Part shown: piece by piece, positions 8,051 to 17,019 of the stretch
How positions within the stretch are numbered: position 1 is the stretch's first letter
How the letters are laid out: each line of letters starts with the position of its first letter
Source of the DNA: Egibacteraceae bacterium
Lineage (GTDB): Bacteria > Actinomycetota > Nitriliruptoria > Euzebyales > Egibacteraceae
Direction of reading: 5' to 3'
DNA length: 34,271 nt
Assembly: GCA_035540635.1 (NCBI GenBank)
Contig: DATLGH010000018.1
Coordinates: 1 to 34,271, forward strand
Position numbers and translations under genes: made by a program
Notes under the pieces: model-generated
Databases searched by the model: none
What the model was told of the DNA's origin: nothing
Seen by the model: only the letters and a program-made list of their open reading frames with translations

Positions 8051-8237
8051 GGGCTCCAAGGACCGGGTTCCCGTATCCGCCGGAGTTCGACGGTTCGGCC
8101 CCGCGCCCACGGATGTTGTGGTAGCGGCTGCACTGCGTAGCTCTTGGTTGAGGGGAAGGACAGGATTCGCCGCACCGCACGGCCTTGCATCGGGATCCGC
8201 AGCCTCGACCAACTTTCGTTGTTCGAACCACCAGTGA

Positions 8238-8384
8238 CTACTCGGCGGTGTCGCCTCCGTCAACTGCATCAGGCGGTTTTCCGATGCGCTCCACTGTCTG
8301 CGTCAGGCGCGTGAGGAGCCACAGGACATAGCCAACAACGAGGAGCGGCAGGATCCAGCCGATCAAAAAGAACACGGCTTCCAT
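8238..8384 (-). CDS. small single-pass membrane protein, 48 aa
   Basis: The minus-strand ORF starts at the ATG at 8382-8384, with GGGAGG ending six bases upstream, a strong Shine-Dalgarno. The protein has one hydrophobic segment (VFFLIGWILPLLVVGYVLWLL, residues about 4-24), then a polar tail (TRLTQTVERIGKPPDAVDGGDTAE). The good ribosome site and coherent membrane segment support a real gene. The family is not recognised. The opposite-strand gene at 8549 is divergent. Confidence 0.65.
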   Translation of the reverse strand: MEAVFFLIGWILPLLVVGYVLWLLTRLTQTVERIGKPPDAVDGGDTAE

Positions 8385-8548
8385 CGCGAACCTCCCATGG
8401 GGCTGCCGCCCGGGTTGCGCACGGGGATCGGTCGGTGCTCTCGAGGACCTCACCCGCGCACCACCCCCCTGACCCCAGGTGCACCCGGTGCAACTCGACC
8501 CACTGGCTCATACTGCACAGCACCTTGCTCGAGGCGGAGGCGACGAAG

Positions 8549-9409
8549 ATGACCGGGGAGCGTCGGTGGTCCGACCCCATAAGGATGGTCCCGTACACCC
8601 TTGAACTCGATCAGCCGCACAAGCGGGCGCTGACCGTGGCCGGCGAACTGCTCTGGGACGGCTTCCTGGACAGCATCGAGGACGCCGATCCCGGGCGCGC
8701 CGACTTCATCCAGATGCTGCCGCCGGCCTTCGTGGATCGTGCGGCCGACGACTGGCGCCGGTGGTTGGCGACGCTCGCCACCTCGTTGTGGAAGCTTGGC
8801 CAACCACATCCGCCCCGGCCGGCCAGCATGGCTGAGCAGCTTGCCGTCGGCATCCTGGCCGACTACGCCGAGCGGGACCTGACAGAACTCGCCGATGACG
8901 GCTTGGTCGACCTTCTTCTGCCCGAGCACGGGCTGCACGTTCGTGACTGGCTGGATGCCTACCTCGACGACTTCGACCACGAGCTGCTCTACGACCGGTC
9001 AGCGGACGGCATCGACGACCTGTCCACCGGCGACCAGTACGGCTTCGGCCGCATGGACTACGAGGGGATGTTCGCGGTGTTCAACGAGCTGGACGACCGA
9101 TGGCGTGGGCTGGCCCACCCCATGGCCCCGCTGGCCCGTGACGAGGCGGAGCGCATCCTGGAGGACCACCTCCAGGCGTCGGTCGTGGCGCTTGCTGCGC
9201 GCACCGCCGAGGCGGCCGTGGCCGGCAAGTCCACGGTGCCCGTCGATGATGCCGCTGTCGACGCCGAACTCCTCGCCCACCGCCTCAGCTGGTGGCTGGG
9301 CCTGGATGTGCGTCCCGCAGCCGACGACTCCTCGCTGACCATCGCCACCGAACCCGACCCCCACCATCGCGAGCGCCTGCGCTGGTGGCTGGAACGAGGG
9401 TCCGACTGA
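8549..9409 (+). CDS. conserved hypothetical protein, 286 aa
   Basis: The ATG at 8549 is chosen because GGAGG lies eight bases upstream; the frame stays open further 5' but with poor composition. The protein is acidic and mostly helical, with no membrane segment or recognised catalytic motif. Distinct blocks are 'VAGELLWDGFLDSIEDADPGRADFIQ', 'RDLTELADDGLVDLLLPEHGLHVRDW', 'LDDFDHELLYDRSADGIDDL' and 'LAHRLSWWLGLDVRPA'. The evenly spaced aromatic and acidic residues suggest a stable fold. The frame is intact. Function unknown. Confidence 0.7.
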   Translation: MTGERRWSDPIRMVPYTLELDQPHKRALTVAGELLWDGFLDSIEDADPGRADFIQMLPPAFVDRAADDWRRWLATLATSLWKLGQPHPPRPASMAEQLAVGILADYAERDLTELADDGLVDLLLPEHGLHVRDWLDAYLDDFDHELLYDRSADGIDDLSTGDQYGFGRMDYEGMFAVFNELDDRWRGLAHPMAPLARDEAERILEDHLQASVVALAARTAEAAVAGKSTVPVDDAAVDAELLAHRLSWWLGLDVRPAADDSSLTIATEPDPHHRERLRWWLERGSD

Positions 9410-9466
9410 GCTCCGTCAGCCGTGCTCGAGCAGCTGCTCGCCGGCCATCCGGCGCCGTGCTCGCGC

Positions 9467-10280
9467 TCATCGAGGCGGCCGACCGTGTCGTGGCCCGCTC
9501 CAGGAACGACGGCTCCTCGCGTGGTCGGCGCCGCGGACGAGCTCCTCGAACGCCGGCAGGAAGCTCGACTTGCGGTGATGCTCGGCGCGCACCTCAGCGA
9601 CGAGCCGGTGCCAGTCGCGGGGTAGCCCCGCCCGCTCGTAGCAGTCGCGGGCCCGTTCGAGATCGCGCAGGGCCGCCGGGTAGGACTTGGCCCTGCCTGT
9701 CGCAAGTACCCCCAGCGCCAGGGCGCGCCACAGTCGCGCCGCCGCCCCTGGATGAGCCTTGCCCAGCGGCCGGGCGGCCTCCTGCACCGAGTAGCGACCC
9801 AGCCCCGCGAGCGCCTCGTCGCTGCTGTGGGCCACGACCTCGGCGAGGCGCTCGTCCAGCGCGCTCCCCCCGTTCGACCCATGCCAACGCGTCCTCGGGC
9901 TTGCCGCTCGCGGACAGCATCCTGGCCACCGCGTGGCAGTCCTGCGCGGTGAGCCCGGTCTGCTCGGCGCGCACGGCGCGGAAGCCCGAGTCGTCAGCCA
10001 TGTGCAGGTAGACGTGGCCCCGCAGCGACCCGTCGTCCTCCAGCACCGCCCACCCACGCCCGCTGGCCTGATCGCTGTCGTCGTGGCCGTCCCAGGTGAA
10101 CTCGACAATCCGCCACCTGCCCTCGAACGTGGCGGTCAGCGCGTCCGAGTGTGCCGGTCCGTCAGGCGGGCAGCCGCTCGTGCGCTCGCGCAGCTCGACT
10201 GATGGGGCGTGCCCTGAGCACGTCGGAGGTTGTCGCCGACCCGGGCGACGATGCTCTACCATTTGGCGCGCCTTCCCCAC
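9467..10280 (-). CDS. conserved hypothetical, SWIM-associated C-terminal type, frameshifted
   Basis: Two minus frames join into one protein. The N-terminal part gives 'TFEGRWRIVEFTWDGHDDSDQASGRGWAVLEDDGSLRGHV' and 'SASGKPEDALAWVERG'. After the run of six G (plus-strand C6 near 9866-9871) the second frame continues 'SALDERLAEVV' then 'YPAALRDLERARDCYERAGLPRDWHRLVAEVRAEHHRKSSFLPAFEEL'. The latter resembles the helical, TPR-like C-terminal region of SWIM zinc-finger proteins, from memory. No CxC zinc motif is visible. The start is uncertain; ATGs at 10280 and 10262 precede a low-complexity stretch. The break in a homopolymer suggests a sequencing indel. Confidence 0.55.
10230..10252 (+). promoter_or_regulatory. 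candidate RecA-NDp-like promoter of the XPB operon
   Basis: TTGTC (10230-10234) is followed after 12 nt by GACGAT (10247-10252). This has the spacing of the DNA-damage promoter element TTGTC-N12-TANNNT known from mycobacteria, with a weaker -10. An inverted repeat GTCGCC/GGCGAC lies inside. It is 58 nt upstream of the ATG at 10310. Confidence 0.35.
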
Positions 10281-10309
10281 CGCCCGCTCGCCGAAGGGAA
10301 GGCTCTCGT

Positions 10310-12622
10310 ATGCCGACCGGGAACTCCTTGCCCGACCAGTTGCGCGCGTGGCCCGCGGAGCGGCTCGCCGGTCTGCTCACCCGGGTGCCCGTGCTGCGCC
10401 ACGCGCTCGAGGGCCACGGTCCCCTCGCCGGAGTCAGCCCGTACGGGCTGGCCTACCCGCCGCAGCTCCGCACGGGTCACCGCACGATCGAGCGGTTGGC
10501 GACGCTGCTGTCCAGCCCGATCGGCATCGACGCGTGCCTGGCGAGCCTGGACCGCACGGCCCGCGACCTCGTGACGCTCGCGGTGTGGCACGGCGGGGCG
10601 CTGTCACGCGAGCAGGCGCTGGCCGAGGTGGCCGCCTGCGGGGTCGATCCCGACGCGATCGCCCCGCGCCTGGACGATGCCGCCGCGGCCCTGGCGGCCG
10701 CGCTGCTCACCGAGCCGGCGGCCGGGTGGGTCGTCCTGCGCCCCGGCGTGGCAGGCGTGGCGGACCTGCCCGGCGTGCTCGCACGGCCCAGCCTCGAGCA
10801 GGCGCCGTCCAGTGCGCTGCAACAGGCCCTGCGCAACCACGGTGTCCGCCGTCCGCCGAGTCGCAAGCAGGAGCGGGTCGACGCCCTGGAGGCGCTGCTG
10901 CGCGACGGCGACGCCGTGCGCGCGGCCGTTCAGGGCCTGAGCGACGACGCCCGCCGCCTCGTGCACCGCCTGGTGCGCGACGGTCCCCAGACGCTGCGCG
11001 ACCTCGGCGTGGTCGCCTACGAGCCGTGGGACCGCACGGCCACCCCGCTGCGCGAGCTCGAGGCACTCTGCCTGGTCGGCGTCGACTACGCGGATCAGGA
11101 GTGCTGGGCGTGGCTCGACGTGGTCGTCGCGCTGGGCGGCGGTGTGGTGCCCGACTGGCCGCCCCCACCGGACGTCGAGACCGCTGCGGTGCGCGATCCC
11201 GGCGGGCTGCCCGAGGTGATCGGCCGGCTGGCGGCGCTGGTCGCCCTGTGGCGCGCGCAGCCGGCTCCCGCGCTGGCCGGCGGTGGGATCGGGGTCCGCC
11301 CCGTGCGGGCTGCGGCCAAGCAGCTCGGCGTGCCGGCCGGCCACGTCGGTCTGCTCACCAACCTCGCGGTCGACCTCGGTCTGCTCGGTCAGGTGCCGGC
11401 CGGGCCGACCGGGCACGGGCGCGGGCGCGCCGCGAGCGAGCGGCTCGCCTGGGCGCCGACGGCGCGGGCGGAGGACTTCGAGGCGCTACCCGCCGAGCGG
11501 CGCTGGGCGCTGCTCGTGCAGGCGTGGCACGACGCCGAGGATCTCGACGAGACCGAGGGGCTGCCCGAGCGGCTCGAGTCGTCCGCCTGGTACGGCGCGA
11601 CCGTGGCCCGCGGCGCGTTGCTGGACCTGCTCGCCGAGCTGCCACCCGGCGCCGGCCTGCACGCCGACGACCTTGCGGCCGCGGCCGCGCACCGCTACCC
11701 CGCGCTGCTGTCCGCTCCGGTGGCCGCCAACCTCACCGAAGCGGCCCGGGCGCTCGGCCTCGTGCCGCCCGACGGTCCGGTCGGGCTGACCGGCCTTGGC
11801 CGGGCGTTGCTGGACGGGCCGGAGGCGCTGGCGGCGGCGCTGCCGTCACCGGCGACGAGCTTCGTCGTGCAGGCCGACCTGTCGGTCGTCGCCCCGCCGG
11901 ACCTGGCGCCCGACCTGGGCGGGCGTCTGGAGCGCTACGCCGAGCTGGAGTCCGCCGCTGGGGCGCGGCTGTACCGCCTGAGCGAGACCCGTCTGGCCGC
12001 CGCCCTCGACGCCGGCGAGCGCGACGAGGACATCCTCGGCTTCCTCGACGCGCACTCCACCGCACCCCTGGCCCAGAACGTGGTCTACCTGGTGCGCGAC
12101 GTCGCCCGCCGCCACGGCCGGGTGCGGGCCGGCGCCTGCTCCTCCTACGTGCGCAGCGACGACCCCGCGCTGCTGTCGCGCGCGGTCGCCGTCAAGGGCG
12201 CCGAGCTGCGCGCGCTCGCTCCGACGGTGGCGGTCTCGGGGCTGCCGCGGGACACGGTCGTGGCGGCGCTGCGCGCCAAGGGACTGATGCCCGTCGCCGA
12301 GGACGCCGACGGCCTCGCGCTGCGTCCCACGGTGACCGCCCCCGCCGACGGCGCCGACCTGCCCGAGCTGCGCGAGCGGCTGGCGGGCTGCGCCGCGCAC
12401 GCTCAGTTGCTTGCGGCCGAGCTGCTCGCCACGCCCCCGCCCCGGACGGGTCGCGACGGGCTCGGCCCCGCGGCCACCGCTGCCTCGTTGCTCGATCCGT
12501 GGGACGACGTGGACCTTGAGGACGAGGAGTGGGTGGAACTCGACGTCGAGTGGCTCGCGCGGGGTCGCGAGGCTCTGCAGTCGCTGCTGGCCGAGGTCCA
12601 GCAGCGGGGAGGCCGGCGCTGA
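10310..12622 (+). CDS. helicase-associated domain protein (Helicase_C_3 type), XPB partner
   Basis: This 770-aa protein starts at ATG 10310, with GGGAAGG upstream. It is the actinobacterial protein almost always encoded just before XPB. N-terminal helical repeats (LLTRVPVLRHAL; SSPIGIDACLASLDRTARDLVTLAVWHGG) resemble winged-helix modules. The C-terminal third has 'ATSFVVQADLSVVAPPDLAPDLGGRLERYAELESAAGARLYRLSE' and 'FLDAHSTAPLAQNVVYLVRDVARRHGRVR', the helicase-associated C-terminal domain. It lacks Walker motifs, so it is probably a regulator or DNA-binding partner of the helicase. Its TGA overlaps the XPB ATG by one base (TGATG), giving translational coupling. The long open frames on other frames here reflect GC bias only. 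The protein is intact. Confidence 0.85.
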   Translation: MPTGNSLPDQLRAWPAERLAGLLTRVPVLRHALEGHGPLAGVSPYGLAYPPQLRTGHRTIERLATLLSSPIGIDACLASLDRTARDLVTLAVWHGGALSREQALAEVAACGVDPDAIAPRLDDAAAALAAALLTEPAAGWVVLRPGVAGVADLPGVLARPSLEQAPSSALQQALRNHGVRRPPSRKQERVDALEALLRDGDAVRAAVQGLSDDARRLVHRLVRDGPQTLRDLGVVAYEPWDRTATPLRELEALCLVGVDYADQECWAWLDVVVALGGGVVPDWPPPPDVETAAVRDPGGLPEVIGRLAALVALWRAQPAPALAGGGIGVRPVRAAAKQLGVPAGHVGLLTNLAVDLGLLGQVPAGPTGHGRGRAASERLAWAPTARAEDFEALPAERRWALLVQAWHDAEDLDETEGLPERLESSAWYGATVARGALLDLLAELPPGAGLHADDLAAAAAHRYPALLSAPVAANLTEAARALGLVPPDGPVGLTGLGRALLDGPEALAAALPSPATSFVVQADLSVVAPPDLAPDLGGRLERYAELESAAGARLYRLSETRLAAALDAGERDEDILGFLDAHSTAPLAQNVVYLVRDVARRHGRVRAGACSSYVRSDDPALLSRAVAVKGAELRALAPTVAVSGLPRDTVVAALRAKGLMPVAEDADGLALRPTVTAPADGADLPELRERLAGCAAHAQLLAAELLATPPPRTGRDGLGPAATAASLLDPWDDVDLEDEEWVELDVEWLARGREALQSLLAEVQQRGGRR

Positions 12623-14310
12623 TGGTGGAGTATGACAACCCGCTGATCGTGCAGTCCGACGCGACCGTGCTGCTCGAGGTCGCAAGCCCCAAGGCTGGCG
12701 ACGCGCGCGCGGCGCTGGCGCGCTTCGCCGAGCTGGAGAAGTCCCCCGAGCACGTCCACACGTATCGCATCACGCCGCTGTCGCTGTGGAACGCCGCCTC
12801 GGCGGGCGTGGACGACCGCGACGTCGCCGCGACACTCACCGACTACGCCAAGTACCCCGTGCCCGACTCGGTGCTCGTCGACGTCCGCGACCAGATGAGC
12901 CGCTACGGGCGCCTGCGGGTCGTCCGTGACTTCGACACCGGGGGGCTCGCGCTGACCAGCGCCGAGCCGGCGCTGCTGGCCGAGGTCGCCCACGACCGCG
13001 CGGTCGCGGGGCTGCTCGGCGACCGCCTCGACGGCAACCGCTACGCCGTGCGCCTCGGCGACCGGGGCCCGCTCAAGCAGGCGCTGCTGCGGCTGGGCTG
13101 GCCCGCCGCCGACGAGGCCGGCTACGACGACGGGGCGAGCCTCGACGTCGGCCTGCGCGCGTCGCTGCGCACCTACCAGGCCGACGCGCTCGCGAGCTGG
13201 TGGGCGGACGGCTCCGCCGCCGGCGGCAACGGCGTGCTCGTCCTGCCGTGCGGGGCGGGCAAGACGGTGATCGGGCTGGCGGCCATGGCCCAGTCGGGAG
13301 CCTCGACGCTGATCGTGGCGACGTCGATCGTCGCCGCGCGCCAGTGGATCGCCGAGCTGCGCGACAAGACCGACCTGGACGCCGAGGCGATCGGCGAGTA
13401 CTCCGGGGAGCGCAAGCAGATCCGGCCCGTGACCGTGGCGACCTACCAGGTGCTGACCTGGCGGAACCCCCGCGCCGGCGATGACGCCGAGGTGGGGACG
13501 GCGCACCCCCACCTCGGGCTTTTCAACGCCCAGCGCTGGGGGCTGGTCGTCTACGACGAGGTGCACCTGCTGCCCGCGCCGGTTTTCCGCGCCACCGCGC
13601 AGATCCAGGCGGTGCGTCGCCTCGGCCTGACCGCCACGCTCGTGCGCGAGGACGGCAAGGAGCCCGACGTGTTCGCGCTGATCGGCCCGAAGCGCTACGA
13701 CGCGCCGTGGCGCGACCTCGAGTCCCAGGGGTGGATCGCCCCCGCCCGCTGCACGGAGGTGCGGGTCGACCTCGCCGAGGACGCGCGCATGCGCTACGCG
13801 ACCGCGCCGGCCCAGCAGCGCTACCGCATCGCCGCGACCGCCGGCGCAAAGCTGCCGGTCCTCGACGCGCTGGTCGCCCGCCACCCCGACGACCGGGTGC
13901 TCGTCATCGGCACCTACCTCGACCAGCTCAAGGCCGTGGCCGAGCGGCTCGGCGCGCCGCTCGTCACCGGCCAGACCGGCCAGGGCGTCCGCGAGCAGCG
14001 CTTCGCCGCGTTCCGGGACGGCTCCCTGCCGCTGCTGGTCGTCAGCAAGGTCGCGAACTTCTCGATCGACCTGCCGGAGGCCAACGTGGCGATCCAGCTG
14101 TCCGGCCAGTTCGGCTCCCGCCAGGAGGAGGCTCAGCGGCTCGGGCGGATCCTGCGGCCCAAGGCCGACGGCGGACAGGCGAGCTTCTACACCGTGGTGG
14201 CCCGCGAGACCATCGACCAGGCCTTCGCCGCCAACCGCCAGCGCTTCCTCACCGAGCAGGGCTACGCCTACACGATCCTCGACGCCGAGGAGGTCCTCGC
14301 CGGCGCGTGA
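12622..14310 (+). CDS. DNA repair helicase XPB
   Basis: The 562-aa superfamily 2 helicase has near-standard bacterial XPB length. An N-terminal damage-recognition-like region (NPLIVQSDATVLLEV; HTYRITPLSLWNAASAG) precedes the motor. The motor has Walker A 'LPCGAGKTVIG', motif Ia 'IVATSIVAARQWI', motif II 'VVYDEVHLLPA', motif III 'LGLTATLVREDGKE' and motif VI 'QRLGRILRPKADG'. Its C-terminus (FAANRQRFLTEQGYAYTILDAEEVL) is also typical. It unwinds DNA 3' to 5' in an ATP-dependent way and probably acts in nucleotide-excision-type repair. It follows the helicase-associated gene with a one-base overlap. All key motifs are present and the frame is intact. Confidence 0.93.
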   Translation: MVEYDNPLIVQSDATVLLEVASPKAGDARAALARFAELEKSPEHVHTYRITPLSLWNAASAGVDDRDVAATLTDYAKYPVPDSVLVDVRDQMSRYGRLRVVRDFDTGGLALTSAEPALLAEVAHDRAVAGLLGDRLDGNRYAVRLGDRGPLKQALLRLGWPAADEAGYDDGASLDVGLRASLRTYQADALASWWADGSAAGGNGVLVLPCGAGKTVIGLAAMAQSGASTLIVATSIVAARQWIAELRDKTDLDAEAIGEYSGERKQIRPVTVATYQVLTWRNPRAGDDAEVGTAHPHLGLFNAQRWGLVVYDEVHLLPAPVFRATAQIQAVRRLGLTATLVREDGKEPDVFALIGPKRYDAPWRDLESQGWIAPARCTEVRVDLAEDARMRYATAPAQQRYRIAATAGAKLPVLDALVARHPDDRVLVIGTYLDQLKAVAERLGAPLVTGQTGQGVREQRFAAFRDGSLPLLVVSKVANFSIDLPEANVAIQLSGQFGSRQEEAQRLGRILRPKADGGQASFYTVVARETIDQAFAANRQRFLTEQGYAYTILDAEEVLAGA

Positions 14311-14430
14311 TCGGGCTCCCGCCGAAGGAATGAGCGGCCGTCCTCGTTCGAAGGTCGAGCACCGCGACGCACACCGGCTCGAGTCATGAGGCTCCGAGGT
14401 CGCGGGGGAGTCCCGCCGATCTGGTCATGC

Positions 14431-14436
14431 TAGGCT
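14431..14436 (+). promoter_or_regulatory. -10-like hexamer of a leaderless toxin-antitoxin transcript
   Basis: TAGGCT lies seven bases before the ATG at 14444, so transcription would begin at or next to the start codon. The octamer CTGGTCAT occurs on both sides (14421-14428 and 14435-14442), which could serve antitoxin binding. Confidence 0.4.
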
Positions 14437-14443
14437 GGTCATC

Positions 14444-14668
14444 ATGGTCAGCGTGCACAACGTCGCCGAGGCCAAGGCGCAGCTGTCTCGCCTGCTCGAT
14501 GCCGCGCTCGCGGGGGAGGAGGTCATCCTCGCCCGCGCGGGCAGGCCCCTCGTGCGGCTCGTGCCGCTCCAGCCGCCACCGAGTCGGGAGATCGGCTTCC
14601 TGCCGTTGACGATGCCCGACGACCGGTTCGACCCACTGGAGGGCGATGATCTCGAGCGGTGGTCGTGA
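14444..14668 (+). CDS. Phd/YefM-family antitoxin
   Basis: The 74-aa protein 'MVSVHNVAEAKAQLSRLLDAALAGEEVILARAGRPLVRLVPL' is a typical Phd/YefM N-terminal DNA-binding fold, followed by a short acidic tail (DDRFDPLEGDDLERWS) that would wrap the toxin. The PIN-domain gene follows with a four-base GTGA overlap. Family proteins bind the toxin and repress their own promoter. No Shine-Dalgarno is present and a -10-like element sits seven bases upstream, consistent with leaderless translation. The frame is intact. Confidence 0.88.
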   Translation: MVSVHNVAEAKAQLSRLLDAALAGEEVILARAGRPLVRLVPLQPPPSREIGFLPLTMPDDRFDPLEGDDLERWS

Positions 14669-15057
14669 CCACCCTCGTGCTCGACACCCACGCCTATGTC
14701 TGGGCCGTCACCGCGCCGGATCGGCTGTCGGCGCCAGCGCGTGAGGCGGTCACGGATCCCGCCAACGAGCTTCTGGTGTCGGCTGCCACCGTCTGGGAGA
14801 TGGCGATCAAGCACCAAGCGGGGCGGTGGCCAGAAGCAGAGGTCCTGTTGCGGCAGCACGACGCCCTCACGCTCCGCCTGGGGGCCGAGGAGCGTCCGAT
14901 CACCGCGGCGGACGCCGTACGCGCCGGTGGGCTCTCCTGGGCGCACCGCGATCCCTTCGACCGCATGCTGGCCGCACAGGCTCTCCTGTCGCAGGCGACG
15001 CTGGTGACCAAGGACCCCGGCTTCGCCGCGCTCGGCGGCCTGCCGATCCTGTGGTGA
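14665..15057 (+). CDS. PIN-domain ribonuclease toxin (VapC-like)
   Basis: Starting at GTG 14665, which overlaps the antitoxin TGA, the protein of about 130 aa has the PIN-domain acidic residues: D in 'LVLDTHAYVW', E in 'SAATVWEMAIKH', D in 'HRDPFDRMLAAQA' and D in 'LVTKDPGFAAL'. The HxDPFDRxLxAQA block is diagnostic of the Phd-associated PIN subfamily. PIN toxins cleave RNA with magnesium. The in-frame GTG at 14659 is an alternative start. The operon appears intact and functional. Confidence 0.9.
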   Translation: MTTLVLDTHAYVWAVTAPDRLSAPAREAVTDPANELLVSAATVWEMAIKHQAGRWPEAEVLLRQHDALTLRLGAEERPITAADAVRAGGLSWAHRDPFDRMLAAQALLSQATLVTKDPGFAALGGLPILW

Positions 15058-15120
15058 CGCCGACCGCGAGCCGCTGACCCACCCACGCGTTCCCGTAAGC
15101 GCCCCGACGGTTTTCCGAAC

Positions 15121-15142
15121 TGTCCCAGCGCCGTCGTACGGT
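15121..15142 (+). promoter_or_regulatory. RecA-NDp-like promoter of the RecQ-PRTase/DprA operon
   Basis: TGTC (15121-15124), 12 nt, then TACGGT (15137-15142), seven bases before the ATG at 15150. The spacing equals that of the PafBC-dependent DNA-damage promoter (TTGTC-N12-TANNNT), and the position implies a leaderless mRNA. Confidence 0.45.
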
Positions 15143-15149
15143 CGTGGCG

Positions 15150-16987
15150 ATGACGAGGGACGCGAGGGCGACAGAGCTGCTGACCGCGGTTGCGGGGCCG
15201 ACTGCGTCGTTTCGGGCCGGGCAGCTGGAGAGCATCCTCGCCCTCGTGGAGCATCGCGCGCGCCTGCTGCTCGTGCAGCGGACGGGCTGGGGCAAGAGCG
15301 CGGTGTACTTCATCGCAACCCGTCTACTGCGCGAGGGGGGAGCCGGTCCGACGCTCCTGATCTCGCCGCTGCTGGCGCTGATGCGCAACCAGATCTTGAT
15401 GGCCGAGCGCGCGGGCGTGCACGCGTCAACGATCAACAGCGCCAACCGCGACGGGTGGGTGCCCGTCCTCGGCACCACAGCGACGGCCAACGACCGGGTG
15501 ATCGCCGACATCGGCGAGCAACTCGACCTGCGCCTCGCGGTGCACCGGGGGCCCCTCGCCAGGGAGTCCTTGCGGCTGTTCGTCGCGCCCATAGCGGACC
15601 AGGCCCAACGCCTGGCCTGGCTTGCCACCTACCTACCCGGCCTGCCCGGCAGCGGCATCGTGTACTGCCTGACGGTCGCGGTCACGCGGCGGCTGGCCGC
15701 CTGGCTGCGCGGCCGAGGGATCGACGCCGCGGCCTACTACGGCGCCCTGGATGCCGACGCACGGGAAGACGTCGAGCGGCGACTGCTGGACAACGACGTC
15801 AAGGTCGTCGTGGCCACCTCCGCGCTCGGGATGGGGTTCGACAAGCCCGATTGGGGTTCGTCGTCCACTTCCAGGCTCCCGGATCGATCGTCGCCTACTA
15901 CCAGCAGGTCGGCCGCGCGGGCCGAGCAGTGGACAAGGCCTTTGGGATCCTGCTCGCCGGCACCGAGGACGCCGACATCCAAGACCACTTCATCGAAGTC
16001 GCCTTCCCACCGCGCGACCAGGCAGAGGCTGTGGTCGAGCTGCTGGCAGCCGCGGCGGCCCCGGTGCGCATGTCTGAGATCCAGTCGCGGGTCAACGTCC
16101 GGCGCAGCCGCCTGGAAGCCATGCTGAAGATCCTCGAGGTAGAGGGCGCGGTCGAGCGCACCGCTGCGGGTTGGCTGCGCACCCTGGGCTCCTGGGAGTA
16201 CGACGCCGAACGCGTGGAACGGGTCACAGCCCAGCGGCGTGCGGAGCAGCGCGCCGTCGCCGAGTACGTGACCACCGGCCGGTGCTTGATGCAGTTCCTG
16301 GGCGAGCAGCTCGACGATCCCCACGCCGCCCCGTGCGGCCGTTGCAGCCGCTGTACCGGCCAGGCGCTGCCCGCTGCGGTCGCGAACGAGGTGGTGGCCG
16401 CCGCCGTCGAGCATCTGCGGTGGCAGACGCTGGACATCGCACCGCGGCAGCAGTGGCCGACGGGGCTTGCCGGCGTCTCCGGGCGGATCCCCGTCGGGTC
16501 ACGGGCGGAGCCGGGTCGGGCGCTGTCGATCTTCGGCGATGCGGGGTGGGGAAGGCTCGTGCGTGCCGGCAAGTTGCACCACGGCCGTTTCGACGACGCC
16601 CTTGTCGGGGCGGTCGAAGAGCTGCGGCGCCGATGGCGTCCCCGGCCGGAACCGGCATGGGTGACCTGCGTTCCGTCGCTGCGGCGCCCCGACCTCGTGC
16701 CGGACTTCGCCGAGCGCGTCGCCGACCGCCTCGGGTTGCCCTTTCGGCCGATCGTGGCAAAGGTGCGTGAAGGGCGCCCCCAGAAGGACATGGAGAACAG
16801 CCAGCAGCAGGCCGCCAACGTCATCGGCGCGTTCGCGCTGACGGGTCCGCCGCCGACGACGCCCGTGCTGCTCGTGGACGACATCGTCGACTCCCGCTGG
16901 ACGCTCACCGTCGTCGCCGTGCTGCTCCGCGAGGCCGCCAGCGGGCGCGTGCACCCTCTGGCGCTCTCAACCGCGACACCGCGTTGA
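15150..16987 (+). CDS. RecQ-like helicase fused to a phosphoribosyltransferase, damaged
   Basis: The N-terminus has the RecQ motif 0/Walker A (FRAGQLESI; RTGWGKSAVYF) and motif Ia (LLISPLLALMRNQI). At about 15452-15462 the sequence passes from 'NSANRDGW' straight to motif III 'VPVLGTTATAND'. This omits roughly 60-70 residues that include motif II (DEAH). Near 15850 a one-base loss shifts the frame. The rest has 'YYQQVGRAGRAVDKAFG', a zinc-cluster-like 'CLMQFLGEQLDDPHAAPCGRCSRC' and a C-terminal phosphoribosyltransferase with PRPP loop 'VLLVDDIVDSRWTL'. The DprA-family gene follows 32 bases after the stop. A PRTase paired with a DprA protein recalls ShosTA defence modules. As written the helicase motor cannot work; deletion or assembly error cannot be separated here. 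Confidence 0.8.
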
Positions 16988-17019
16988 GCGTGCCCCGATG
17001 TGAGAGACTGGACGACGAC

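Noticed and set aside
10096-12519. 807-codon open frame on the plus strand overlapping the helicase-associated gene
   Set aside because: Arg/Ala/Gly/Pro-rich product typical of a shadow frame in high-GC DNA; the true protein in the other frame has conserved domains.
12403-13884. 493-codon minus-strand open frame opposite XPB
   Set aside because: Antisense shadow of the XPB gene with biased composition and no motif.
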